Assembly (NCBI GenBank): GCA_013339765.2
Contig: CM023451.1
Span: 153,614,623-153,678,622, forward strand
Length of the DNA stretch: 64,000 nt
From: Haemaphysalis longicornis
Lineage: Eukaryota; Arthropoda; Arachnida; Ixodida; Ixodidae
Direction of reading: 5' to 3'
A program made the position numbers and the translations under genes. This document shows positions 42,166-53,872 of the stretch, one piece after another; positions within the stretch are counted from its first letter, which is position 1, and each line of letters starts with the position of its first letter. The notes under the pieces were generated by a model. The model did no database searches and was not told the DNA's origin. It saw only the letters and a list, made by a program, of their open reading frames with translations.

Positions 42166-42914
42166 AAAATCTCGAGGAACGATCCGCGCGAGACCGCGTG
42201 CCGCACCACCATTGAGAATAAGAAGGTTATACCCCTTAAAGGAGCCATGAAGAGAAAACACAAGTTTGGTTCATTCGAAAGATTGCCTCGTTAGAACCAT
42301 AACGTCACCACTTATAACGCAAACTTCGCTCAAATAAGCTACATAATTAGGAAAAAAAGGAATGACCATGCGACCCACCAGCTCATTTTCCGCAACAGAA
42401 CCTATGATGTCACTCGAGAATGCTCTGCGATTGGCGGAGGCCGGCAAAAGCAAACGCATGTTAGGCAGGGCTTACAGTTTGCATAGCGAGCTATATGCCC
42501 GTGAAACAAACTGCACATTCTTTTTATGACAAAGAACGGTGGAGTAAACGGTTGAAGTTCCGAACGAACACGCAAGCGTGTGCGCCAATGCGTACGAAAC
42601 TACCGCCGGCCGAGCTCGACATCTCGCCGTCGCGCAGACGAATTTTTCGGTTCGAGGCTCTTAGGGACCAACGAACCGTCCCAGCACGCACAGCCGCGAC
42701 CTTGCTTGGTATCGTAATCCCTTCACAGGAGGTGGCCGTCATATCGCCAACCAGCAAAGTAAAATAGAAACTAGGGGAGTAAGGAACAGCAAGCAGCGAC
42801 GAGATAGTGACAGTCGTCGCAGTTTCGAATGGTGTTGGCTTGCTGCTATTGTTAGGAGCTCGTTTCCAGTTTGCAACCACTGAAAACTTCAGTTTGTTCG
42901 AGTACTTTACAATG
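42166..42914. other. No separate gene recognised
   Basis: Short frames. The sequence upstream of the THAP-like frame includes an in-frame ATG at 42807, but residues before MKFSLLRFEM show no homology. Confidence 0.4.
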
Positions 42915-43211
42915 AAATTTTCGTTGCTACGTTTTGAAATGCCATGTAGTACGGGCAAATCGTCGAGGGAGTGCGACATCCCCGCCGGTGAGGAGATCTC
43001 CTTTCATGTGCTGCCCAATGACGAACCTCGGCGAAACAAGTGGCTACGTTTTGTGAACTTTGCAAACGGGGGAGAAAGAGAGCTAAAGGAAGTACGAGTG
43101 TGCTCGCTTCATTTCCGAGGAAGTGATTACGGCAGGGACCCTTACGTTAGCTCACTCCGGGGACATGCTGACGCTCGTCGCCGACTTCGTCAAATGGTCA
43201 AAGCGCTCTGA
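42912..43211 (+). CDS. THAP-like domain frame with altered first zinc pair
   Basis: From an internal Met (MKFSLLRFEM) the frame contains ISFHVLPNDEPRRNKWL and VRVCSLHFRGSDY, matching the FHRFP...W and C-x2-H parts of the THAP consensus. The first zinc pair is unusual: cysteines in PCSTGKSSREC are 8 residues apart rather than the usual 2-4. The frame stops at 43211. A different frame just after (about 43214) reads GEKNAVTPRI, loosely like the AVPTIF box, so a frameshift near 43200 is possible. It is probably a decaying P-transposase-type THAP copy; function is not claimed. Confidence 0.5.
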   Translation: MKFSLLRFEMPCSTGKSSRECDIPAGEEISFHVLPNDEPRRNKWLRFVNFANGGERELKEVRVCSLHFRGSDYGRDPYVSSLRGHADARRRLRQMVKAL

Positions 43212-44058
43212 CCTTGGGGGAAAAAAATGCCGTAACACCGCGCATTGACGCTCGTATCTTTCTGGTCGAAGCAGAGAGCTCGCGTGAACGGCTTCCAACT
43301 GGCATAAGCGATACTGCTACTGAAATTGAACTATTACTAACCGTAATAAAAATACGGCACATACGTACCAGTCTGTATTCGTCCGTCGCGACGGGGCTGA
43401 CGAAGCAGCGGTGCCGACGGCTGGGCGTTCGTCTGTTGTGGCTATCGCGGAATGGTCGCTTTCCCGTCCACCGCGTATCCCACAACTATTGCCGCTCGTG
43501 CACTTTAGAAGCATTGAGCGTTCAAGTGGTGTGAGGTTGTTAAATGCAAGCCCGAGCTCCTCGGCGAGAGTTTTGTTCTCCGGATCAGGCGATTCCATGA
43601 CTAGGGCTGCGGGTGCACTAGGTTTTACTAGTATTTTTAAAATGGCCGCCGTCTCGGTCGACTCCCGCGTGTGGGTGCTATATGGAGTCGACATACTAAG
43701 TATCTGTTTCATGGACCGGCTCGTATGACGCCATGGTTTACGTCACGGAATGTGCAATTTTAGCGGGAGATTTAAAATTTTGGCTTAAAATTGCCTTATT
43801 CTCAGCGAATAAAGCATCATTTGCTTCCGGGAAAGCGCTTGGGGTACAATGAAACACCTAATCTTTCGAATAAAACAACTTTTGTTTCTCTTCATGGCTC
43901 CGTTGCTTGGCGAAGAGACCGGTGCTTGGCATTCTGCCGGTGCTTGGCGAAGAGACGCGCGCGCACTCACCGCTCTCGCGCCCAAGCGGAGTTCAGTATA
44001 GCGCCGGAAACTATCGATGTTTGTATCGCGATCTTTCAAGGAAGGGGTCTATAATCAT

Positions 44059-44107
<49 letters not shown>

Positions 44108-44499
44108 TCTCTCTGCAGCGACGGGAATTCGATAGCTTGGAAGAGTCCTCGCGAGATTTACGTGCGATCGTTGAAGCCCTTAGACGACGCTGCAAGCAAC
44201 AAATGGTGCTGCTCAGCGTACGTCTTGCTGCCGAGCATAAGGGTTTAGCTTATGGTAGTCTGCACAGTGGACCGTATTTTAAATTTTTGGGTTTTTTTAA
44301 ACGTTCTAGGTGTTCTTTACAGCTTCCTCTACAGCTGTTATTTACAGCTGTATTGTTTTTCTGCAGTTTTATTACAGGGGAACGCTCACTTTTTCACTGC
44401 CTTAGGCATGACTTGAATGAGGTACGGATACAAAGAAAAATGTGATGTTTCGCGGCAACGTTCTCCTTGGTATAAAAAAACATGCAACATTCCGTGTAA
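43212..44499. other. No gene recognised; (CT)n tract at 44058-44115
   Basis: A CT microsatellite of ~58 bp lies at 44058-44115. The minus-strand frame 43317-43712 has no recognisable domain. Confidence 0.5.
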
Positions 44500-45075
44500 C
44501 GACGACGATGGTTGAACGCGAAGATTTCTCGTGACGATACTGTGGTTGTCGTCTGATTTTGCTCTGAGTTTCGACTGTCGATATCCGATTTTTTTCATTC
44601 CACTATCCTGGTGAGACACCCTAAGACATGTTTGTGTTGATTGGTTTGTACAGTCTGTGGCGATGTCGCTTATGTGATAGGCATGCTCAGCCCCCAAGTT
44701 CAACAAAGTCATATTTCCGAGACACTGTGGCATTTGTATAGAGTGTGTATAATTCGCATGAGCAACCACCTGACTGGTTCCATCTTTTGAACGCTTGTGT
44801 GGGTTTGCCTAAATTTTGTTGTATTTGTGCTTGTCCTAACTTCATTGTATTCTTTTGTTGCTTGACTATGGAGTCTCCGCACTGTCACGTCTGAAGGTGT
44901 TCTCCCATGTAATAAAGAAAACAAAGATAAGGAGCGAGCGGATAGACGCCGGCTTCATAACGCGAAGGAATTAGGTTCGATTCCTGTCACGGGAAGCGTA
45001 TTTTTCTTTCACTTCACCCGGCGTTTTCGCGTTGCAGACGCCACCGGTGAGAACACCAAAACTTCGCTTTGAAAT
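44500..45075 (+). mobile_element. SINE-like repeat interrupted by a retroposed insert
   Basis: The left part (GACGATGGTTGAACGCGAAG) and right part (GGATAGACGCCGGCTTCATAACGCGAA, B box GGTTCGATTCCTG) match the uninterrupted unit at 9918-10085. Roughly 44590-44935 is extra here. Confidence 0.65.
44590..44935 (+). pseudogene. Retroposed 3'-UTR-like insert inside the SINE
   Basis: The insert ends with AATAAA at 44912-44917 followed by an A-rich GAAAACAAAGATA tail. This fits a 5'-truncated, processed copy of a polyadenylated transcript. GATA is present at both junctions, but the duplication is too short to be firm. The source transcript is unrecognised. Confidence 0.45.
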
Positions 45076-45384
45076 ACTGAGAAAAAAGAGGCATTTTCGA
45101 CCGCATTCTAGCAATGTGTAGCGATTATTTTAAACCATGAGGCCCTCATGCACGCAGGGTCTCCTGCATCATGATAGAAACAGAACATTTTGTGCACTAG
45201 GTCGTACTCAACACGTTGATTTTGCCGAGGGGTGGCTCCAATGAGGGGTAATTTATCTTGGCAGAAACATGACCAAATCCACAAATTTTATCCCTTCTTT
45301 GTTAGCTGATGATTTTAGAACTCACAGATTTCAAGCATCCATCGGCTCCATGTAAAGGCTATTATTAACAGCTCAAACACATGG

Positions 45385-46066
45385 TGGTGGTGGTGGTGGT
45401 TGTTGTGTGGGATCAGGCGGAGTTAGACTGGCTGGATATGCCGGCAATTGCTCCACCTAAGCTCCTCCTAATTAGCCAATGGTAGTGCGCTTTATCCACG
45501 AGTTTGCCAGTTTTGTCTCCCGAAGGAAACTTAGGAAAAGGCGAGACATGTCTCTGCGCAGCATCCAATTTCCCCTTGGAAAGACGATGTGGTCCAGAGT
45601 ACTGTGTGGGGGCTGCCAGGTTTCGAATCGCTGAGAGCTGTGCAGTCCGCTCGACATCATGCTCAAGGCAACACATTACGTACTGGTGTACATCCCCTAT
45701 GACTGCACATGACGAACACAGAGGTGACCGCGCGAGGCCCGCCTTGAATAACCATGCTGTGGTCTTCGCTGAGCTCGTTCGGATGCGGTGCAGCAATGTT
45801 GCCTCCGCTCTTGTAAGTCCCTTCGTGACGCAAGGCTGGCGATAGGGATTTTACAAATACTTGAAATGTTCAGCCACTGTTCGCCCGAGGTCGTTCCAGT
45901 GATTGGGGGAAACTTTAACCGTCGGTGCAAATTGTAGCGCACTCCGTGCCATCTGATCAGCGGTCTCATTGCCCTCGACGCCAACATGGGATGGAATCCA
46001 TTGAAACCGCACATTGAAACCCTTGCCGCTGTATTCTTGCACAAGCCGTAAGGTGGCGCTGCACAA
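45385..46066 (-). pseudogene. 5'-truncated I-type LINE: RNase H end plus zinc-knuckle tail
   Basis: The minus strand from 46066 has VRFQWIPSHVGVEGNETADQ, the C-terminal signature of the RNase H domain found in I-clade LINEs. After a frame change near 45800 it continues with LHRIRTSSAKTTAWLFKAG and SPLCSSCAVIGDVHQYVMCC, the cysteine-containing tail after RNase H. The 3' end is a (CCA)n microsatellite (45382-45397 on the plus strand as GGT repeats). Everything upstream of RNase H is missing, typical of 5' truncation at insertion. Not functional. Confidence 0.78.
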
Positions 46067-46150
46067 GCTGAGCCGTGGCGCTGCTGAGCGCGAAGAAGCG
46101 AGTTCGAACCCGGCCGCGATGGCTACTTTTAAATGCAGAGCATTTCAGTA
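46060..46150 (+). mobile_element. tRNA-like fragment ending in terminal palindrome
   Basis: GCGCTGCTGAGCGCGAAG and B box GTTCGAACCC form a tRNA-like head, followed by TTTTAAATGCAGAGCATTTCAG, a variant of the AARTGC...GCAYTT palindrome seen at Helentron-like ends. Confidence 0.45.
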
Positions 46151-46219
46151 ACTCACGATGTCACCCGCGTTGACGTCCGTAGTCGCAGTCCGCACACCTC
46201 CCCCTACACTATATAAAAA

Positions 46220-46310
46220 AAATACTATCCGGCGCCTGGTATCGATCCCTCGACCCTGCGGGCGGAACGCAATGTACATGGTGCTCTACCCACTGCGCCA
46301 CAAAGCCGAC
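46220..46310 (-). mobile_element. SINE head, minus strand
   Basis: On the minus strand, TGGCGCAGTGGGTAGAGCACC is the A box and GGGATCGATACCAG is the B-box region. It is adjacent to another, plus-oriented SINE body. Confidence 0.6.
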
Positions 46311-46439
46311 ACAGAATGGGAGGCTACGAACGCGCCTTATATACTTGACTCATTCAAACTACGTCAAGAAGCTGCTGATACAACGCATTCACTACCACCA
46401 ACTTCCCAAACACTAAACGTTAACGCAATACACCCACCC

Positions 46440-46650
46440 CCTATGCGACGAATTTACTCGAGTCCCCCTCGCGGGGAGATGGGCCCACTTTTTTTTCACT
46501 GAGGCGAAAAGCGAAAGCGCAAGTGTGTCGAGGTTTCAGCACGCGGTAAAGATTCCCAAATGGTCAACATTAATCCGGAGCTCTCCACTGCGGCGCACTT
46601 CATGGCCAGAGGTGTAGCGTCGGCTCGTTAAAACCCACAATCAATCAATA
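46440..46650 (+). mobile_element. Ruka-type SINE body
   Basis: The body TGAGGCGAAAAGCGAAAGCGC, GGTAAAGATTCCCAAATGGT, TAATCCGGAGCTCTCCACTG, TAGCGTCGGCTCGTTAAAAC and (CAAT)n tail match the SINEs at 24640 and 39432. The usual head is not obvious; a CCCCTCGCGGGGAGATGGGC box precedes it. Confidence 0.75.
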
Positions 46651-47169
46651 GAGTCAAGAAAACAATCCGATCGCCGCAGACAGTGGTCGAGGCGCCGGGA
46701 TAATAGTTCCACGTTCCTGCAGACAAAACTAAGTCGGAGGTGGTGCTTGTGGCGCGTCTTGGAACGTTGTTTTGGCTGTGATACGTGGAGTAATATACGA
46801 GTGCACGTTTTACGTTCCCTCAAAGACAGTGTGAGTGCTGTTGACATACCACGGTGATGCAGCCAACTTAAATAGTCTTTAAAAATTGTCTCTGGGAACT
46901 TCAGTATGCTTACGTGGTTTGAAGGCTAAAGCATTGCGACTTGCCGTGACGACACTCATTGAAGACTTCTTTCTTGCTGCACCATGTTTACGTTTCTTCG
47001 TCCTCTGGCGGGAATCACATTGACAGGCAGACCGGGGGACACTTTTCTTACCCAGAATCATAGTTCCCCGTGCCTAGGATTCCACGTGTTCTACTCAGGT
47101 GCCATCCCGTTCACTTGTGCAACGATATGGCGTCATGGCTGCACGCACGCTAACATTTTTTTGCGCCTC

Positions 47170-47250
47170 TCACCTCACGCTGCGCAGCGTGGTGGTAACA
47201 CTCGGATCCCACCCTTGAGACCTGCGTTCGATTCACCTACTGACCCAATT
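47170..47250 (+). mobile_element. tRNA-like SINE head fragment
   Basis: GCGCAGCGTGGTGGTAAC resembles an A box and GCGTTCGATTCACC a B box about 45 nt later. It directly precedes the 47270 repeat. Confidence 0.45.
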
Positions 47251-47269
47251 CATTTAGTTTATCGAAATT

Positions 47270-48170
47270 GATCCACGTCCCCACTTTTAATGCGTACCAT
47301 TCCTTGCCGAGTACACCCACAGCCGGGACCGTGTAATGCCCTGCATTTGCACAATAATGCAGCTTTCGCAAAAGTTCCACCTGTAATCGTTATAATAGAG
47401 TAAATGGAGATAATTGGTCGTAAGTAATTTTGAAAAAACTAAAAAAATAGGACAAGTAAAATAATTACGGAAAATGGCGAACCGTGTACCACCCTGCATT
47501 TCCACAATAATCCAGATTTCGCAAAAGTAGCAAATGTAATCGTTATTATCACGTCAATGGAGATGATTGGTCGGGCGAAATTTTAAGAAACTAAAAACAA
47601 GAAAAATATTGAAAAATTGCGGCGAATAGCAAAACAACTAACGCATGGCATTTCCACAATAATGCAAAGTTCGCGAAAGTTTTCCCTTGTAATCATTATA
47701 TAGCGTAAATGGAGATCATTGGTCGAACGATACTTTGTTAAACTAAATATGAAGAAAAATATAAAATAATTCCGGAAAATTGCGTACCGTGTAACGCCGT
47801 GCATTTACACACTATTGTAGATTTGAGAAAGCTTCACCTGTAGTCGTTATAATAGCGTAAATGGATGTAATTGGCCGAACGAAATGTTGAAAATGTAACA
47901 AATAACAAAAATATGAAAAAATACGGAAAATGGCAAACCGTATAACGACCTGCATTTCAACAATAATGCAGATTTCGCGAATGTTCCACTTGACTCGTTA
48001 TAATAGCGTAGATGGAGAGAATTGGTCGGACAGGATTTAGAAAAACCAAAATACGTTCACTGTAAAAACTCACGCTCAAACGGCATAAGAATGCTACACA
48101 TTAGTAGGTAATTCTCTGAATTTCTGCAGAATTTCTTGCATCAATACTGACTTTCTTGCAAGTGTCTTAC
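47270..48170 (+). repeat. Satellite-bearing repeat: ~152-bp units x ~4.8
   Basis: The marker TGCATTT recurs at 47342, 47495, ~47647, 47800 and 47951, spacing 151-153 bp. Each unit contains ACAATAATGCAGATTTCGC, TCGTTATAATAGCGTAAATGGAG and ATTGGTCG. Flanking sequence on both sides matches 24900-25580, where only about one unit is present. An inverted relative is at 61080-61690. Confidence 0.85.
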
Positions 48171-49900
48171 TTTTTCCTCCTGGGCCGCTTTCTGTGTGGT
48201 TCAACGCCTCTTTATCACACAAAAGGGCACTTGAGAGGGTTTCGCCTCAAAGTGATATGTGCCGGAATTTTGAGATACTCATACCACGACTGCGAGTCGA
48301 CGGTGTCAGGTAATACGCCGGGGGCGCACTGTCGAAAACGTGACTATGAAGGGTTCCAAGGAGGCTATATAGATCAATTAAATAAAGTACGAATATATAG
48401 GGGGATTATCGGCTACAAAAAAGACAGACATAGATGCGAAGCCAGACAGGAAATTGTTTTGAATGCGACCGGAACGATCGCAGCCTATTGCTCACGCACT
48501 AGCGACCGCTGATGACCCGTAAGCTGATCGGGGAATAGCCCGCGGATAACGGATGGTACTCACTGTTTCCTAGCCGCGGAGGGCTGCACGTACAAATGAT
48601 GTTGGGAGCTGCTTGCATAAAACATCCGCTGGATCGATGGCATCAGCCGCGCGCAAAGGGGGACACCGCACACGAATAGGCCATTACGTTGTTTCACTGC
48701 GAGCTCGCCGCTGCCTTGGACACTAGACGCCGGTTGAAGGGCACGTTTAATTCGGGGTGTCACAAAATTCGGCTACCTTGACGGATTAGGGAGAGCAACT
48801 TAATATTGCTTTCCCTGAACTCATAAACTGAACACGGGAATTGCAAATAAACGTGATATACAACTGTTCTGGGAACAAGATTGACAAAAGTGTTTCACGA
48901 AATAACACCCGAAATTCGCTGCGTGTTGGCTTCCAAAGGTGTCTTCCTCAGTGCTGAAGGGAAATTGTCTTGCACGCCCAAGGATTAGCGACAGCAAAGA
49001 GAAAGACACAAAAGAAAGAAAAGAAGCAAAGAAAGAAATAAATAAGAAAAGAAAGAAATAAAGAAGGAAAGAAGTGAAAGGAGAGGGGATAGGGCATTCG
49101 TTCCACTGGCTTAGTGCCTTGAGCGAGCGTGGTGCATGCATGATTTGTGGCTATTCCTTTTATATAATTCTAAAGAGTCACAAAATCCGACGCCTCAATG
49201 TTGAACGAACTTTGCAATACTTCCGATAAACGCTTTCGCTCTGTCTATCGCGTCTGGGAGCACTACGAAATCTACAGTAATCGTTAGCATGGAGCGGCCG
49301 ACTGCGTGATTTGCTAGCTGCAGAATATACGCCTTCTATTTCTGCTTTGCTTTGTGGCTTTCTTCTTAAAGCGGCTATCGAATGTGTTCATTGCTGCAAC
49401 TGAAGAAAAGTAAAGCCGGCCAATAGCCGCTACACCGTTGCAACGACGTAATTCTAGCGGTCGAAGAACGCCACAACTGGGAAAGAGGCAAAAATCTTCT
49501 CAGCAAGTTTTTAAGTTATCTGATGAGCATAGAGCAGTAATTTTTCGCTGAGGTGCTTTGCTACCCATTAATTTAGGTACTGGATGTGTTGGTTGACTAC
49601 GTTCTGCAGACACTTAAAATTTCAAAAACAATATATTAAGAAGCGTTGAAGGGTCCCTTTAAAGAGGCTCATCACGGACAGCGTCGACAGCTACAAGGCC
49701 TCCAAAGTTCCACCTTGCCCTTCCATGCCTTCCTTTCGTTCCATTCATAATTCTGTCTCCGCTGAACTCCCTGTCCTCAGAACATGTCGCGTGCTGCTGG
49801 CGTTTATGCGCGCATTTCTTGGTGGGCATCACAACGCTGCATTGAGTGCTCGTGTGCCATTCGCACTATAACAAAGTTTATTCTCAACTTTAGTTTTCTC
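48171..49900. other. No gene recognised
   Basis: A purine-rich AAAGAAAG tract occupies 49000-49085. Frames of up to 118 residues lack domains. Confidence 0.5.
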
Positions 49901-49904
49901 TTGT

Positions 49905-49940
49905 ATTTTAGGGCGAAGCCCTTAGGGGCTCGGGCTGCGG
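49905..49940 (+). repeat. Terminal-type hairpin TTTTAGGGCGAAGCCCTTAGG
   Basis: GGGC-GAA-GCCC is followed by TTAGGGGCTCGGG. The same layout (AAGTGC-AGA-GCACTT then TAGGGGCTCGCC) occurs at 50999-51025, and both continue into GTCGTCGTAG. Probably 5' ends of two related elements. Confidence 0.5.
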
Positions 49941-50998
49941 CGTCTAATGTCGTCGTAGTCATAACCGTCGTCTCATATAGTCACGGTACTAAAACACCGG
50001 GACACTCGTTTGCTCCTCGCGCTAAAACGATTCGTGCTTCAAAGACAAAGACTTTTATAGCAAAGATGTATACCTCTACCCCCCAAGGGTTTCATCTCCG
50101 TTGGCTAAAACACCAAGGCACCAAGAACACACTTATACAGTGCATGCTTCGCCCCTCCCCAGGTTACATGCTAGTGGAGATGGCCCGGGATTTTATTTTC
50201 GCAATCGGCATAGCTGTAAAAATATTTGAATCAGTGGCTATTGGGGCAGGAATTAAATGAACAGTTGTGTGCGAAAATGCTGTCCACAGGCATCAGATAC
50301 GGCTGTCATACAGCCACAATCGACGGCACCTCTAAAAACACTCAACTATGACCTATGGTTTCAGCGATGCAATGAACATATTAAAAAGCATTACTTTCTT
50401 GTTACGACCAACTCATAGTTTCCAATAAAGGACAAAAAAATATGCAAAATTCCCGCAACCTGCCGACCGTGGCCGCCGCCGGCAACCTGGTCGCGCGGCA
50501 ACAATTTTCACATCAGGTGTTGTCAACCTATTCGAACCTTCCCTATATTTTGATGAGACCCGATGCGCTGAGCATTGCGTTACCTAGTATCCTGTTGCCA
50601 TACCTTAGCACTACGGGCCGGTTGCGTTGCCTTAGATTGTCCCATATTCAATCCAGAATTCTAGTTGATACCGTTTCGATGCCCGGCCGTGTCTTATCCT
50701 GATATATCTATAACCCTATTAGGTAACCGTTTCGACTCCTAGAGAACTCCTACAAGAACAGAAGGACGCGCTGGTAGTGCGCCGGCTAGAGGACACGCCT
50801 CTAAGCAAATACACTGCTATTTGATCATGCTCAGGCAGGCTAACTCGTACAGGCCGGGCTGTGATCGTAAAAAAGATCACTCAGGGCACATCAGTCTTCC
50901 TGCGTTTTTTGAATTCGGCTAAGTACTAGCTGTTCTTAACAAAAACCTTTTTTTACTGCTCCATTGTGTCTGCGTTTATTCCTTCACTTTCGTGTTTT

Positions 50999-51025
50999 AA
51001 GTGCAGAGCACTTTAGGGGCTCGCC
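50999..51025 (+). repeat. Terminal-type palindrome AAGTGCAGAGCACTT
   Basis: Palindrome followed by TAGGGGCTCGCCTTGTCGTCG, parallel to 49905-49960. It is related to the palindromes at 28758 and 46134. Confidence 0.5.
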
Positions 51026-53760
51026 TTGTCGTCGTAGCTCGCTTTGACGTTCGATGTCAAGCGACTGCCGAATCAAGCTCCGCAGCGAGATAACGGAGCC
51101 AAATAGAGGCCGCCGGCGTGCCCGTTGTAGGGCGTCTCGCAGAGGCCTCGAAAACCAGCGGTTTAAAAGTCATAACCGTTTGAAACTCGCGAACCGCTGG
51201 CGCGTGTCATAGATCTCCTCGCTGCTTAGCGCGAAGAAACCTGCAGGTACATTTGAGGCAAAATATACGTAATCAACCGGTGGCCCCCGCGTTCCCTTAG
51301 TTAGGAACGCTCAGTGGGTTGGTTTTTACGATAGTAATCGAAAAAAGTGGCAGTGCAAAAAAAAAAGAAATAAGAAGGCGCGTTCCGAATTACGCAGTAA
51401 GGTGCCGGTGGTGCCGGTACGTGTGGGATGAAAAGCAAGCACAAAAAGAACAGAACTCCAGCTGGGGTTGTTTCAGGCAGGCGGCGCTCGAATTCTGCAA
51501 AGGCGGGACATTTGAATTGCATTGGACAAACACCTCCGTTCTGTTCATCAAGACAAGAGTGAGAGAGGGTGGCGAAGAGCGGGATGGTTGTTAGCAGTGA
51601 GCGGATAACGGCGCTACAGCCCGTTATGGCGAATCACTGCTCTGCACTTCCGACAGCTTTCACGTTGAGTGGAATGCCTTTTATTTTTTTGTCTTTCGGC
51701 ACGCAATACTTCGACAGGCAGACCGACGGCGCTTTACGCTTCTGCTTTCCTAGAATCAAGTGTTCTCCACGCAGACGTCCAACCTGTTCTACTCATCTGC
51801 TGTCACGTAACCGGTCCCGCGACAGGACGCCAGTGCCACACGCATTACGCCAACCCTTGTCCACTGCTGTCAACGTGCCGAGGTAGCGGGATAGTAATCC
51901 CCTCGGCTCTTGCTTGCCGACCCCGGTTTGATATTCTACTAATACAAATGTGTTTGTTATTGACTCTGTTTTAGGGCTGGTCATTTTCTCAACCGGAGAT
52001 CTACAACAACGACAACAACGCCGGTTTTCGCACAATGGGGCACTTAAAGCTGTTCGCCTTAATAAGCTGTAGAGTAAAGCGTCAACTCACAAGGCCGACG
52101 GGGGGAATGTAGCCAAGTCTTGCGAGCCCATAAAGCTTTTTTTTTCCGGCGCATGTGCAAGGAAGCCCGTGTAACGTCGCATCTAAACTAACGATTTGGT
52201 CTCATTTCAACTAATGTCCCTGAATATAAAAATTTTCGCTGAAGGTACCCGAAATAAACAAAACATTAATTTAGGGTCGACTAAGTACAAACTCTATCTT
52301 TCACCAGTTTTCCTTGATAATTTTTAAGTTCTCTGGAGTTCTATTGAAAATAATCGTATTGAAAATAAATTTAGGCGTTCGGAATTAAACCAAGGGCAAT
52401 TAGAGATTCGGACGAGGTCTCATGCAAAGCACATCATGCGCGCTGAGTCAATCCGCTCTTACGTAGTTTCTTTTCTTCAGTTGTAGCATTATGTTTACTT
52501 TTTGAATATTTTTTTTTGCGGGGGGGGGGGGGGGTTACTAGGTGTCTATGCGTACTAATCGATCAGTGAACAACTCTGCCTAGCACAAGCACTTGCAGCC
52601 AGCGGCAATTACCAGCAGAGCAAAAAAAACCCCACGATCAGTTCGCCTCTCCGTTTTCCAAGAGACTCGCGCAAAACATAACCCGCTGTGGGGGATTTTT
52701 CAGATCAGTTGAACAAACAGGAATGACGCTGTGGGTTATAACAAAACGTTCGCGTCACTAATCTACTTCGCTTGAATACATCAGTTGATTGAAAGTTAAA
52801 AGTACGCAAAGCTACCGAGCAACCTTACTGACGCAAAGCTGCTTAACGTGAAAACAGCGCGCAAGGGAAGCCTAATCTTTCTCTGATCAAGTTACTCAAG
52901 AAGCAATCGTTATTCTCTCTCAGACCCGCGAAATTTTTAAGTACTGTCCCACGAAGGTTAGCCGTGAACAAGAGCCTGACGTTACTTGTATTTTCTCTTT
53001 CCTGTTCGCAGAAATGCGATATTGTCGTAGCAGGCATTTGAAATCGCAATTTATCTTCTGCAGCAGGAATAGTAAATTACTGCAACACTCATTGTTCGTT
53101 AAGGACAGTTTTAGCACCTGATTTTCTAAAATGAAGCGGAGCAAAAATAAACACTATTTATTAAGGCAGCTATCGCAGCGACTTCCGCCAACAAATCATA
53201 GGAGACCAGTATAATATTGTTTACGTGGTGGCAAGACACAGATGAGACGAAAGATGAGATGGGGTGAAGCAATCTATTTACAGAATGTACGTGGCGGCCA
53301 CAAGATAGCGTGCGCCAGGACACAGCCACTTCGTCCGTCTTCGTCGTCTCGTGCCTTAGCCCACGCAGCATGGGACATTACCCACCTATACGTGTCCCGT
53401 AACAATATATTTTAGTTATTTTTGTTAGGACTTAAATATAGCCATATTATCCTGAAGCTTCTCTTAATGGGGAATGTTACAGTAAAATTGTCTCTAGCAC
53501 ATGTGGGACCACCCGTGTTTGCATCCACTGCAACCGGAAAAAGTTGCTATTTTCGTCGATGGCTCGATGACGCCATTAGTTCTTCGAGTGCACATCCGGC
53601 ACATTTTACGGGAAGCCTAACAACAACGTTTTCATTAGCCAGCAACTCTTCGGAACTCGAGCTGTCTGACAATGTGGACTTTACCGATATCTCCCAGTTA
53701 TATCACGAGAGAATGATTTTTAATAAAAATGGTAGCACAAAACAAAAACTCTGTCAGGTA
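51026..53760. other. No gene recognised; poly-G run at 52519-52533
   Basis: The poly-G run (~14 G) lies within an otherwise AT-rich segment. Frames of up to 124 residues at 53422-53796 are unassigned. Confidence 0.45.
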
Positions 53761-53764
53761 TCCT

Positions 53765-53872
53765 GCCTAAAAAAAAATTACACCACCTTCCCGTAGGGAA
53801 CCCAGAGTAGTATGCAAAGCAGCCATGGAGTCGATTCAAGTGCCCATTAGTTTTCAGTTCGTCGTTTCCGTT
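53765..53872 (+). repeat. Element-end box plus 30-bp dispersed match
   Basis: AAAAATTACACCACCTTCCC and GTAGGGAACCC form the recurrent element-end box seen at 36190 and, inverted, at 17340 and 58160. The 30-bp segment shared with window positions 12-41 follows at 53843-53872. Confidence 0.55.

Noticed and set aside
43317..43712. 131-residue minus-strand frame near the THAP-like region
   Set aside because: No motif found and the overlapping plus-strand frame is also open.
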